64,000 bases of DNA, taken from the NCBI RefSeq assembly GCF_027172205.1, contig NC_070605.1, positions 51,485,804-51,549,803 of the forward strand, written 5' to 3'. Below, piece by piece: positions 9,961 to 23,500 of this stretch. This DNA comes from Podarcis raffonei (taxonomy: Eukaryota > Chordata > Lepidosauria > Squamata > Lacertidae). Positions within the stretch are counted from its first letter, which is position 1, and each line of letters begins with the position of its first letter. The notes beneath the pieces are model-generated. The model saw only the letters and a list, made by a program, of their open reading frames with translations, made no database searches and was not told where the DNA came from. Position numbers and translations under genes: made by a program.

Positions 9961-12900
9961 GGGTCTGTTAACCGGGCAGGGCCGCAGGAGGGCACCGGGG
10001 TCAGCTGGTGTCAATTCCCAACGCGCGCTTTAATTGAGAACGCTGCAATCTTGGGATGCTCATTTACCCAAAGCGTTTAAGGTGCATGGGCGTGTCCCTT
10101 CACACTTGCCTTGCTTCTAAGCCTGCATGAGAATTGGCTGGAAGGAGACTGCTGTGCACACCTACTGTGGAGTGAGACCCGTGGAATCTGGGGAAAGATA
10201 GCTATTATGAAGAAGGAGTTTGGGGTATTTGGGAGATGGGGACCAGGGGCTCTCCACGTGCTTTTGTCCTCCCGCTCCCATGAGCCACAGCCAACATCAC
10301 CAATGGTCAGGACTGTTGGGAGTTAGAATTGCAAGGGCCTCAGTTTCCCCAGCCCTATTCTTAAGTGTGTGTTGAAAGTGGTTGAAAGCCTTGTTTTGCA
10401 GTTTTGAGAGGTAGAATTCTGGCTTTATTTTAAAGTGGGATTTCTACTTTGTTTAGGAGAGGGGAAATTCTGTACATTTTTACTTAAGAGTTGGCTCACC
10501 TGAGCTCAGTGGGACTAAGTTCTGAGGCAACATGCCTAGGATCTGGCTATAAGACTTACTCCAGGCTTCCTCAGCCTCAGCCCTCCAGATGTTTTGGCCT
10601 ACAACTTCCATGATCCCCAGCTAGCAGGACCAGTGGTCAGAGATGATGGGAATTGTAGTCTCAAAACATCTGGAGGGCCGAGGTTGCGGAAGCCTGACTT
10701 ATTCCCATGGAAGATTGCAGCTGTGACACACAAGACTGGATTCACTCCGCTGATTACTGTGGACTCACAGTGTTTTCAGTGCTGGGTTGTAAATCCATGT
10801 TCACACAAATTGAAGCCCAGATGTGAACAACTGGAGTGGGGGGAAGCTGTGAAAAGCATGGTCAGGAGAACTAACTTCACTGTACTCTAAAACTGTAAAG
10901 TAAGCACACCTGAAGTTCCACTGAGTTCAGTGGTGCTTTCTCCCAAGTACGTATAGGATTCTGCAGCTATGCACCATGAACCGAAACATCTCACTTGGGA
11001 CTAAACCTAGAGTTTAATGGAACCTGCTGTCTGATAAATGTGCCTTAGGCAGTTGACTTGGAAGTAAAATACATTGAACAAGTGGGCTGTACATTGGTTG
11101 TATATTGTGTGAAGAAATACAAAAGAGACTCGTGGGCTTGGCAACTATATTATTTATTACTTGACCTAAACCACTGAGCCTTGGGCTTGCCGATCAGAAG
11201 GTCGGCGGTTTGAATCCCCGCGATGGGGTGAGCTCCCGTTGCTTGGTCCTAGCTCCTGCCAACCTAGTAGTTCGAAAGCACATCAAAGTGCAAGTACAGT
11301 GGTACCTCAGGTTAAGTACTTAATTCGTTCCGGAGGTCCGTTCTTAACCTGAAACTGTTCTTAACCTGAAGCACCACTTGAGCTAATGGGGCCTCCTGCT
11401 GCCGCCGTGCCGCCAGAGCATGATTTCTGTTCTCATCCTGAAGCAAAGTTCTTAACCCGAGGTACTATTTCTGGGTTAGCGGAGTCTGTAACCTGAAACC
11501 TATGTAACCTGAAGCGTATGTAACCTGAGGTACCACTGTAGATAAATAGGTACTGCTCCAGCGGGAAGGTAAATGGCGTTTCCATGCGCTGCTCTGGTTT
11601 GCCAGAAGCGGCTTGGTCATGCTGGCCACGTGACCCGGAAGCTGTCTGTGGACAAATGCCGGCTTCCTTGGCCAGTAAAGCGAGATGAGCACCGCAACTC
11701 CAGAGTCGTCCATGACTGGACTTAATGGTCAGGGGTCCCTTTATCTTTACTAAAGGAATTGTTGAAAAAAATTGCAAAGGGAAAGGTGCACAAAGTGAGA
11801 TTTTGATGTGCCTGAAACTGAAACTTTTAAGAGACTTAAAATTTTACATCGCAATTCACAAGATTATTCAAAATGATTTGTGTGCTAAAGCATTTTCTTT
11901 TGTATTTCAGAAAGATAATCAAGCATGGTGATACTTAATCTTGCAATTTAAAATAAATTCAGCAGTTTCAGGTTCTGTGCTTTTCATCTTTTCTAGAAGA
12001 AACCTGTTTTTGAAAATTGAAATTAGCCGTTTGGGGGAGAGTTGCATGTAGTTAGTCTTGCCTAGGGTTCCAAATAACCTGGCACAAGCACACTGAAGCA
12101 CATTCAAAGCACATTATTTCCCTCACAGAATTATGGACCCTGTAATTTACTCCTCACAGAGCAATTCCCAGCAACCATTAACAAACAACAGTGCCCCAAA
12201 GGACTGGTCTTCAACTCGTGGGTCACAGCCTGATCCAAGGTGGGTTGCAACAGGAGCACTACCACCCTGAAAATGTATGGTAAAAGATTAAGAAATGGGT
12301 TCCCAAATGCATGTTTGGGTTAAAAGTCGGTCCTAGGTCTGAAAATATTGAATATATGCTTTAAAGGTATAACAACATCTTCAAACATCCACATCAAACT
12401 GATTAAGGAATCAAAACATTCCTTTTTAGGAGGGTTATGAAACATATGGGGGAGTTGTTTTGTTTTTATTTTTCTTAAAAAAAGATTGTCAGAGCCCCTG
12501 AAAGCAAAAGTAGCATGCATGAAAACAATCAAAAGCATGCCCTCAAAGATTATGTTTTCTCTTGATAAATATAACTTCAATGAAGATAAGAGGGGGGAAG
12601 TGGAGAAAACGCCCCACCCAAGAACTGTGTTGAACACAGATAGGTGAAGCCAAATCACACAGCTGTGAAAACAATGTGTATTGAAATATGTCGGATATCT
12701 GACTAGTATGCTTGTTAAGCTTTAATTCCCGGCAGATTTGGTACTTTGTACTTGTACACTGTAGTGATTTCAAATTGATGTGATTATTGGAAGATTTGAT
12801 ATGTTTCTGTTTTGATGGCTTAATATAATTTTAGAAATTGTTCCCTGTCTGCATTTTCCCTGTCCCAAGATCCTTCCATAAATCAGGATTACACCTATCA

Positions 12901-15900
12901 ATGAAAGATATCTTCCTCATAGCATTTTTCATGCAATATGCAAATTACTTTGATATTGTGTTGGGAACTGATTTTAATCTCAATTAAGCTTTGTATAGTA
13001 AAGAATTGTTCCAGAGCTATCCAAAGTTTATAAGGTCAAATTGTACTGTTGTGAATTTATGGGTGCAAGACCCCCTGAATTCTGGATTAAGTTGGTGTTA
13101 GAATTTAATTAAGGTTGAGCTGTTGGAACAGGGAAGTAGCAAGACCTGTGTGTGTTTAAGATGTGTGTTAGCTGCTATTAATCCTCTGGAATTAGCGTAT
13201 GTGGAGAGACAATTAACCTAGGCAAAGTACAGAAGTTGTGTATCAGCCACCCTCTTTAATCCAAGGCAATCAATACAAAGCTAGTTTTGTTTGAGGCAGT
13301 AACCTGGGGGGTAATGATCCATTAGCACAACAAAGCATCAAAGAACTAGGTGTAAGAATGCAAAGACCAGGGTTTAGGTTAGCAAGTGCCTAACAGGTGG
13401 GATGTGGCAGGGCAGGGATGATGCTGCTGCCTTTGGAAGAAGCTGGCGTCCACTTGGGATGTGATGTTTGAAACCTCCACAGTAGGCACTGGACACGGGT
13501 GGCGAGAGGGACGCGGGTGGCGCTGTGGGTTAAACTACAGAGCCTTGGACTTGCCGATCAGAAGGTTGGCGGTTCGAATCCCCGTGACGGGGTGAGCTCC
13601 CGTTGCTCAGTCCCTGCTCCTGCCAACCTAGCAGTTCGAAAGCACGTCAAAGTGCAAGTAGATAAATAGGTACCGCTCTGGTGGGAAGGTAAACGGCGTT
13701 TCCATGTGCTGCTCTGGTTCGCCAGAAGCAGCTTAGTCATCCTGGCCACATGACCCGGAAGCAGTACGCTGGCTCCCTCGGCCAATAAAACGAGATGAGC
13801 GCCGCAACCCTAGAGTCGGTCACGACTGGACCTAATGGTCAGGGGTCCCTTTAACTTTACTTTAAATAAACCATATATCATAAAGACACCACAGTGGAAT
13901 GCATCCACTGTGAAACTTGAAATTCCTAGAGCTGTATCCGGCTAAGTTCTACTCAGAGCTGTTGTTGGCATCTGTCTGTCTCGGGAGACAATGAAGTGTG
14001 CCTCCAAAGGTGAAGTCAAACCACTGGAGAATCACAGAAATTAATGGACTTGCTACTACTATTTTTAAGAATGCTACCAACTTGATGGACACTTTCAAAT
14101 CCTGCCACATTTTTACAGAAAAGCCAGGCTGGTAGTTGCCAGGGACATGGATGCATTGCATAGACAAGCCGTTAACTCTCAACCTCCAGTTTTTCAACTG
14201 TAAGAAAGAATATGATGATGGTAGTGATAATAATGGTTGTCAAATACTGCACACTTAAAAGTGCTACATAAATGGTAAGCCAGGATAAGTCTTGCTACAT
14301 TTGACAGTACTGTAAAGTGCAATTCTCTTCTGCTTTGTTGAGAAGCTTCATGGGCTCTCTTAAATACTAATCCTGAATCTGAACAAAGAAAAGTTCTCAG
14401 CATTTTTTGTATTGCCCAGTTTTGTTGCAAAGCTGAGGTAATGCAATCTGCTGCAGTTTCCTGAGTCTAAAGCCCTGCAGAAAAAAAGCCATGAAGGTTG
14501 GGGTTCTTCTTTGTAAGATCCTGGGTCAGCGTGCTAATATTCATGAATGGTTTTTCTACTTTACTGCCTTTGTAAGAGCTTGGAGCAGAGAGCTGCATAG
14601 CAACGGAGGCTTCCTTAGAGATTCACCTTCAGCGGCAGGCTCTTCCTTTTGTATAAAAGAAGGGAAGTGAAAAATGCAACAGTTGAGGCCACTTAAAAGT
14701 AGCACCGTTAACCCAACAAATGAGGCACAGAGCAAAATGCCGTGCTGCTGTGCGTTTTCCTGTTTGCCTTGCCATTGTTCTGTGTCATCTGTATCCTATC
14801 TGCCCCGTGTGCGTTTGCTTTTTGTATAAACAGTTGTTTTTAAAAAGACCTAAATAAGGGCAAGAGGCTTGAGTTGAAAGTTTGTAATTGTTAGTTTACT
14901 ACAAAAAGTGCCAGTTGATCTTTATCATACAAAGATTGCTTTCTGTTTTTAAATTATTATTATTATTTAAAAAAGGAAGATTACATGACATTGTTTTTGC
15001 ATTATTATGTAAAACTTTAAGGGTTTAATTCTAGATTCCAACAGTAGTTCAGGGCACTGCAATGCCTGCGGAAGGCAAGCTGTAGCTCCACACTGGATCA
15101 CATGCTTTGTAAGCACATAGTCCAATGCTCAGTTCCCCATAACTGTCGTTCAAGGATAGCTAATGTGGCTTCCTCAAATGTTGGCAGCAGGGCCAATAGT
15201 CAGGGTTGATGGGAGTTGTGCTCCAACAATGCTTGGCAGGCCACATGTTCCCAATCCCTGATGTAGTGGGTGACATATTGGTTGCTTAGTTATTTTATTA
15301 TTAATTACATTTCTATACTGCCCTTCATCCAAAGATCACAGGATGGTTTGCAATATAAAAATGCAAAAAGCACATACAACAAACAAACAAACAAATACAC
15401 AACAATACCCACGGTGTAAAAGGCCCTAGATTGTTTAATTAGCCAAAGGCCTGGAAAAAGAGGAATGTTTTTGCCTGGCACCTAAAGATATGTAGCAAGG
15501 TTTTGAGAGTCAGCTTGGCTGCCGTCTGTTTTGGAATCGATAAATTACTGGCTACCAGTGCAACAACAATATCTGAAGGGCCCCATGTTGCCTGGCTTTG
15601 CTCTAGTTCATGGGTAGGCAAACTAAGGTCCGGAGGCTGGATCCGGCCCAATTGCCTTCTAAATCCAGCCTGCGGATGGTCCAGGAATTAGTGTGTTTTT
15701 ACATGAGTAGAATGTGTCCTTTTATTTAACATGCATCTCTGGGTTATTTGTGGGGCCTGCCTGGTGTTTTTACATGAGTAGAATGTGTGCTTTTATTCAA
15801 AATGCATCTCAGGGTTATTTGTGGGGCATAGGAATTTGTTCATTTCCCCCCCCCAAAAAAACATAGTCTGGCCCCCCACAAGGTCCGAGGGACAGTGCAC

Positions 15901-17556
15901 CAGCCCCCTGCTGAAAAAGTTTGCTGACCCCTGCTCTAGTTAAAGCATCTTCCATGGCGTAGCTGTAGAAGAGACATCTGGTGGGTTGCTGCCTCTGAAG
16001 AAGCTGTTCTGGGTTTGATGTTTTCAATGGTCTGAGCAGTATAGCGTGTACAGAGTCCAGTGTACTGTGTACTGAAGCCAGAGAGCCTGTGTGCTGAGGC
16101 CCAGGTGGCTTCCATAATCTAGTTGAAGGGTTTCATCAAATACTGCTGTTCCACTAGCACAGCAGACTACCCTAATGGATGTTTTCTCTCCTTTTCTTCA
16201 GTTTCCCATGCACTGTCAAAATCTGCTCCAGGGAATTGGAGAACTCCCTGCCCCAGAGCAGATTATGAGGCTGTGCAGAGAAGGGAGAGGAAAGGGAAAC
16301 CCGATTGTACAAGTAGCATTCTGCATGCGCACACACACACCCAAAGTACCTGGGAGGTGTAGCGACCTTGGCAGTGTGTAGGATGGCTGTAGTCAAATAA
16401 GGAAGTAGTTCTTATATGCGTAGCAGTTGTACAGGTGAGGACATTTTGGCCACTGTATCTTTCCCCAGCACATCATGCACCAACACAAAATCCTTTCCTC
16501 TACACAATTATCATACTCATGATACATTTGTTGTACAAAGGTGCAACAGGGTTTGCAATCTTAGTGGATCTTGCACTCCTGTAAAAAAATACAGACATGA
16601 TGCATTTGGACAACATTTGCATTTTTAGGCTTCATAAATTGGCAGCATTTCCAACAACTTTGTTGCTATGGAAATAAACTCTGTGCAGCTCTTACAATAG
16701 CAGTGTAAGTTGATTATTTGTAAGACACTAAGCTTTTCTAAAGATGCCTGACCCCCATTTTCCTATTCATTGCCAAGAAACAGAAGAGGCAGCAAAAATC
16801 TCAAGCCTGGTTCAAAGTTAAGTTTGGGCATTTTTATCCTGTTGATGCTTACCAAAAGAAACTGAAAAATATTTATCCAATTTATAAATCAAAAGCTTTA
16901 TGGGAAGAAAAAGGATATTTGTGCAGAATCTTCAAAGTTTTCTGTTACTGAATTGTGTCCTTAATTCATAGATGTAGGTAGTAATATTATGCTCAAGGAA
17001 CTCAGTGCAACTCCCACTGAAAGCAAGTGGTTAATGAGGTTGGATGGGTATTGAAATTTCAGTTTCTCATTTCACCTCCCCCCCCGGTTCCATCTTAAAT
17101 TCAGTTCACCACATTCCTATATCAGTTTGTGGTGGTGGTGGTGGTTTGTTTTTTTTAAATTCTCTTGAAAATATGTCTTTATTTTAGTGCATATTTCTCT
17201 TAATATACACTTTGCATGCAATTTTGCCTAATAGGGTGTCTTTTTCTTTGACAGTTTCACTAATGTAATGCATTTTATATACGCTTTCCCCTGATACACA
17301 CATTTTAAATACACTTTTTGGGGGTTGATGAACTGCATTTCAAAATTTGCAGGACTGTGAATTACAAAGGATAGCTGTGCTTTAGTTTACTTGCTGTTTT
17401 GGGAAGTGAGAATTGGGTAGATCCAGATTAAAATCCAAACCAAACTGAATTTCTTCCCCATCCTAGTGGTTGATAATGTGTCCTGGTAAAGGTCCAAGCC
17501 TGCAAGAACAGTGCACATACATCTCAGGTCCAGGATGCTTTTAAAATACATATATT

Positions 17557-17592
<36 letters not shown>

Positions 17593-20500
17593 TTATTATT
17601 TATACCCCGCCCATCTGGCTGAGTTTCCCCAGCCACTCTGGGCGGCTCCCAATCAGTGTTAAAAACAGTACAGCGTTACATATTAAAAACTTCCCTGAAC
17701 AGGGCTGCCTTAAGATGTCTTCTGAATGTCAGGTAATTATTTATCTCTTTGACATCTGATGGGAGGGCGTTCCACAGGGCGGGCGCCACTACCGAGAAGG
17801 CCCTCTGTCTGGTTCCCTGTAGCCTCACTTCTCGCAATGAGGGAACCGCCAGAAGGCCCTCGGCGCTGGATCTCAGTGTCCGGGCTGAACGATGGGGGTG
17901 GAGACGCTCCTTCAGGTATACAGGACCGAGGCCGTTTAGGGCTTTAAAGGTCAGCACCAACACTTTGAATCGTGCTCGGAAACGTACTGGGAGCCAATGC
18001 AGATCTCTCAGAACCGGTGTTATGTGGTCCCGGCGGCCACTCCCAGTCACCAGTCTAGCTGCCGCATTCTGGATTAATTGCAGTTTCCGGGTCACATTCA
18101 AAGGTAGCCCCACGTAGAGCGCATTGCAGTAGTCCAAGCGTGAGATAACTAGAGCATGCACCACTCTGGTGAGACAGTTCGCGGGCAGGTAGGGTCTTAG
18201 CCTGCGTACCAGGTGGAGCTGGTAGACAGCTGCCCTGGACACAGAGTTAACCTGCGCCTCCATGGACAGCTGTGAGTCCAAAATGACTCCCAGGCTGCGC
18301 ACCTGGTCCTTCAGGGGCACAGTTACCCCATTCAAGACCAGGGAATCCCCCACACTTAAAAAGTGTGTTACCTTACATATGATTTTGTGTGTGTATGTAT
18401 TGCATTCAGAAAGGTGGTTCATGTGAGGTCTGCCCTACTGGATTCACACAAAAAATAAAAAATTGTTTTAGCTTTGAAAGGTTCTAGTCAAAATTTCGCC
18501 ACCCCACCTTTTGTCTGAGCTTTCTTGTTATTTAATTCTCAGTGATGTGTATAAGGAGTCTTTCAGTTAACGTTTTTATAAATGTTTCCAAAGTAACTGA
18601 AGACAAAGGTGAAAGTTTGCATGCATCTGTTTTTTCTCCTGAAAATGGCAAACAGTAAACTATTTCAGTGGGCGTGGGGGTGGGGAAACAGTACTTACTA
18701 GCAACCAGCAAGAACAGTAGTAGAAGAAATGCTGACTTTTGAAATATATGTATATTTATTTCACTCTAATTATACTGCCTATATTATTTAATAGCAGCAG
18801 TGGTAAGACTAACTGTAAACTGCATAGTGGAAACACACATTTTATTTAATGCACAAACACATGCACACATTTCCTAGATTATTTATTAGTTTAAATCAAA
18901 GCAGAAAAATGGGGGGGGGGAGGGGTAGTCAGAAAAATGCTTCATAACTTTAAATGAAAACGTGTAGTCATCTTTAGAAGCAGTAAGCTTTAGATGAACT
19001 GCTGGTATTCAGAAAGCCTTATGCATGCAGCCCAGATTGGTTTCAGTGGGACTGAAGTGCAACAAACTTGGCCTGGCTCCAACAGAGCTGTTAGCATACT
19101 CAGATGCAGAGTGTCATTAGAGGGAGGGCTTATATTAATATTCCATGTGAAATCACCACACTTGGTATGGTCTGACCTGTAAATGGGAGCGAATCGTAAT
19201 ATTTATGGAAGGGATCTGAAATGCAGCCCCCTAAATTGAAAGGTTCTCAAGACTTTCACCATCCCTATTGGATAATCCTCAGTCTTCCCTGAAAAGACCA
19301 GAGAATATCATTTCCAGTTGCACAACTTGGCTGCGCAACTTAGAATCATTGTTGAGCTGTAGTCATAACATGAAAATTATAACCTTCCCCTCCCTCTGCC
19401 TTCTTTGGCTGGTTGAAGTATTGATGTTGAGAATTGTGCGAAAGGATGTTGTAGTGCAACAGTACAAAAAACTGCTTATCCCTGGTGTTGCTCAGCTGAA
19501 ACCTGAGTGATTCTTTTAAGGGCAGTTTACCTTTCATCTGATCTGATGTTTAAATACTATAATCCAGAACTGTACCTAGAGTTAAAATACAGTGTACATT
19601 TGGCCCTGATGCAGGTGTATAGAAATACGAGTTGTACTTGTAGATTAAAAGAAGAAAAGGACTCTGAAATACACATGCGTGGTTTAAAAAAACTTAACTA
19701 GTTAGTTTGATCTCCTTTGCAGGCAACATGATTTAAGCAAACAGCCCAACTTTATGACTGCAGAGGGCATTTATTTGATTTAAAAAAACAACAACAGTGA
19801 ATGGACATTGCAATGTAAAGGATTTCTTTTTCCTTTCAGATTATAAAGCGTATGGAATCGTCGTAGAGACAGACACGAAAGATGTTACAGCAAATGAATT
19901 TGAGGGTACAGTATGTGTATGACTGTGTACATCTTATATCAGTGGCTAAGTGAAAGTCCTGAGATGAATTTTAAAAGGCTGTTTGATAAAAGTGCAGTGG
20001 AGTGATGCAGTGGATACAGCAGCAACAAAATGAAGTTGGATTGTATATATATAAAAGTAATCCCATTTGTCCCCCTCAACTGAGTGTCCCCAAATCTATT
20101 CTATTCCCAAGCCTCCGGAGCAGAATTTGTGTGCATGTGCCATGGGGCGGGTTCAGAGAGAGAAGAGCAGGAAGAACTTTGGTTGCATAAGCAGAAGTCC
20201 TTGCATAAACAGGGTGACTTTGTTACATACAAACCTGTGGGTGCTTCCAGACAGGTGTTTGGTATGAAACTGATGTTTCAAGTTTTTTGCAATGTCTATA
20301 CAATATAATTGGTGTTGAAATGCCAGCCTGTACTTCTCCCTATTTAATAGAGTTGCTTTTCCTGGGACAAATCCAAATTATTATAATTTTTTAAAAAAAC
20401 AACAACATAAGGTTGAGATTTCAGAACAACCCTTTTTCGCAGCCCATCTGATCCAGCAGAACTTAACAGTTTTTAAAGTTCCATTGATTTTAATGGGTGA

Positions 20501-23500
20501 AATTGCAATATATGCTTAACCCCATCAGTTGAAAACATTAGGATATGATAGTGCTTGACATGGACCACATTGTAACCACTTTGGGTAAGTTTCAACAGAC
20601 AAGTCCATACCATTGTTCTTTGGGAGTGTCCCACAAATTACAGAAAAGATTTCTAGGATTATATTAAGAACCCAACCAATTTCTGGGGAGGGGGGCAGCC
20701 ATTGGGAAGGCCCTAGATTTTTCTATGTCCCACCAAACTGTCCGCTACTGAATTTATTTTGCTGGAATATTCAGATTCAGTTTGGCTTTTCTTTTTTGGA
20801 GTGTGTTGCTTTTTGTCCTTCTAGGCAACATGCACTGTGGACTCTCATGGTGACTGCTTGCTTCCAATGCTCTGGAGCCCAGGGAAAAGGGACTCTCAGA
20901 ACTCTGTAATGGAGGCATGTTACTCCCCCCGCCTTAGGGGAGAAACCATTTAGAAACACCCTCTTTTATGTTCTGAATTTCAAGTGATCTAGTCATATAA
21001 CTTTTTTAAAAAAATCTGTCACTATTTATCTTCTTGATTTTAACCCACTCTGCCTAACGTCACTTAAAATTGTTATACAATACTGGTAAATGGATTATAG
21101 TGAGACACGAATGCATTTTACAGGGCAAATTGGGGGGGGGGGATTCATTAATTATTGGGCATTAATTATAAGGACCTATGTTTAGGACCTACGGTTTCGG
21201 AACCTTTTGAAATACAAACAAAGAACTGGCTCAAGCTGTGAACCTAGGGGGTAGGAAATATGAAGACTTGGCTCCAGGCCTTCTGTACACATACTATTAA
21301 TATTCTCTGCCAGTGCACAGCCACAGTGAGTGTTCTTTAGGGTCATAATTCATGCAGCGTAAAGGTAAAACCGTACAGACTTGGCTGTTGCCCTTCATGA
21401 ATGGAATGTGCCCCTGGGAACGCTTCCAGAATCGTCTGCAACATACACAGCAGGGATGGGGAACTTTTTCAACTTGGGGGCCACATTTCCTGCTGGGCAG
21501 CCTTCCAGGGGCCAGATGCCAGTGATGGGCGGGGCCAGAGGCAAAAGTGAACAGTGACAAATATGAATTCTGTACTTGTACAGTAGGCTAGCTTCTTCAC
21601 ACACTCTCACACCCCTCTCTGTCCTCCATTTGTACAAGCAAGAGGCATAACCAGAATTAAAGAACTTACTCTAGCCCAGCAAAAACAGTGAAGGAAAGTG
21701 TGAAGCAGGGCTGACAAGGGGTGTGGCCTGGGGTGTGGCTAGGGAGGGCGTGTGAGTGGAGGAGAATCCCATGGGCCAGATACAGAGGTGGGTCATATTT
21801 GGCTGCAGGCCTGAGGTTCCCCATCTAGGCCTGAGGTTCCCCACCTAGCATAGACAGACTCCATTGTAGATGTGCAAGGATTCATTGACAGAGAGGTCAA
21901 TATGAAAAGCTAGGCGATGACTCTAAAATCACAAGGTGCCTCTAATATAATGAGAAGCTATAAAGGGAACGTGTACTTGCAATGCATGGAACTCTGTACA
22001 CAACCCTGTAGAGCTTTGGGTGATTGTCAGAATCATGTGCTTTGAGTCTGTTTTAACAATTATTCTGTGAACAAATGTTTTCTCGCTCTCTCTTTCTGTA
22101 TTTTTCTTTTCATTTCCCACCCATGTGTGTATATCTCTCTGCATGTTTTGTTTTGTTTGAGTATCTTTATTGGCTGTTCTGCTGTGGACTGCCAGGAAAG
22201 GTCACTTGGCATCGTTTAGGCTGTTATCCCCTTCCACAGCATTTCCCCTTGCCAGAACAAAATGGGAACTAGTACAGTGTGCCAACTGTAACAAATATAG
22301 ACGACCTGATGTGAAATAAAGAACATGGGTCCTCTATGGAAGAGTCAGTAATTGTGTTAGTCCAATCGTTTTCTGAGTTAGTGGCTTTGCATTTGCTGTG
22401 ATTGATTTGAAAGATATTACCATAAATCCACACTTAATGTTTGTCCCATGTTTTCTTCTGTTTGTCCCATGATTTCTAGACACAGGTCTGATGAGTTTTT
22501 CTCTCATTCTGCTGCTTTCCCTGGGAAAACCCACTGTTTGCTGCTGAATCAGAACAAACATCAATCCACAGAAAACCCTATTGATGTTTGTTCTGATTCA
22601 GCAGTAAACTGCAGGTTTTCCTGGGGAAAGTGGTGGAGCAAAACAAAAACCTCCCAGACTTATTCCTAGAAATCATATTACAAACAGAAGTGAATATGAA
22701 TCATTAGACATTGTACTTCCTCTTGACAGTTTCTTTCTTTGTCTTTTCTGGATCTATTTGTTATTGTTTTTTCAGAAATAATTCCATCTGTCCTTATCCA
22801 CATTCCATTTTATCTTTATTGCCAATTCTCTCATCCACACCCTTCTCAGATTTGCATTTTTGTTTTTCTTCTTGAGTGACCACCCATATCAACTATTCAT
22901 TCGTGTGTGTGTGTGTATCCCTCGGTCATCTACAGTTTTGTGCTTTTATCTTTCTCCCCTTATAAATGCAAAAGTTTAGGAACCCTTTCCCCCCCTGGAG
23001 AAATGCCAGGGAGAAACCATCTTTGAAAAGGTTTGTCTTTAAAATTAGGCTGCATGAACAAGAGCAAAATAGCTTCCCCACTGTGCAGATTTGAAATTCT
23101 GAAATCCCATATCCCTCCTCTCATTTTTAATTCTATAATATTAGCAATATGAGAATCAGCCAAATAAAATACTTGTAGGAATAGAACACAGTGGTCTCGT
23201 AACTTTCTTTCTTAAAAGCATAAGAAAAGATTAAGAAAAGACTACATGATGCAGGCATTTCAGGAAAGACACCACCTATTCCGCTCAATCAGAGCTTTGG
23301 AAACAAAAGCATTTCCACTGTTTTGCTGTGGAAGTCTGTCATATGAATGTTGTTTATGATTTCCTGGAGCAGGATAAGATCCCATCATTAGAACTTCTTT
23401 TAACATGCTTTTGAAATGCAACAAATGTTCTTTTGGGTGGAGTAATGTGGGGCTTACATGCACATTGCCTGAGCAATATGGAGTTACATCTAATTGATTG

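Larger units (their letters stand above)
9505..19839 (+). other. JAM2 intron 1
   Basis: A 10.3 kb intron, phase 1, GTAAGT...TTTCAG. No extra exon was recognised. Contents: hAT MITE (10562-10696), Sauria SINE split by a Tigger-like MITE (11164-11750), Sauria SINE (13508-13860), LINE 3' fragment (15300-15495), hAT element (15609-15933) and L2-type LINE (17554-18373). Stretches 11760-13490, 13870-15290, 15950-17540 and 18380-19830 look like unique AT-rich DNA with short homopolymers and no other feature. Confidence 0.8.

Noticed and set aside
13950-14035. Segment 'catctgtctgtctcgggagacaatgaag' as a regulatory site or dispersed repeat
   Set aside because: It has the feel of a dispersed reptile repeat, but only one copy is in the window and no ends or duplication could be defined.
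17676-18422. 248-codon frame as a host gene
   Set aside because: It is clearly the C-terminal part of an L2/CR1 LINE polymerase, 5'-truncated, with a LINE tail.
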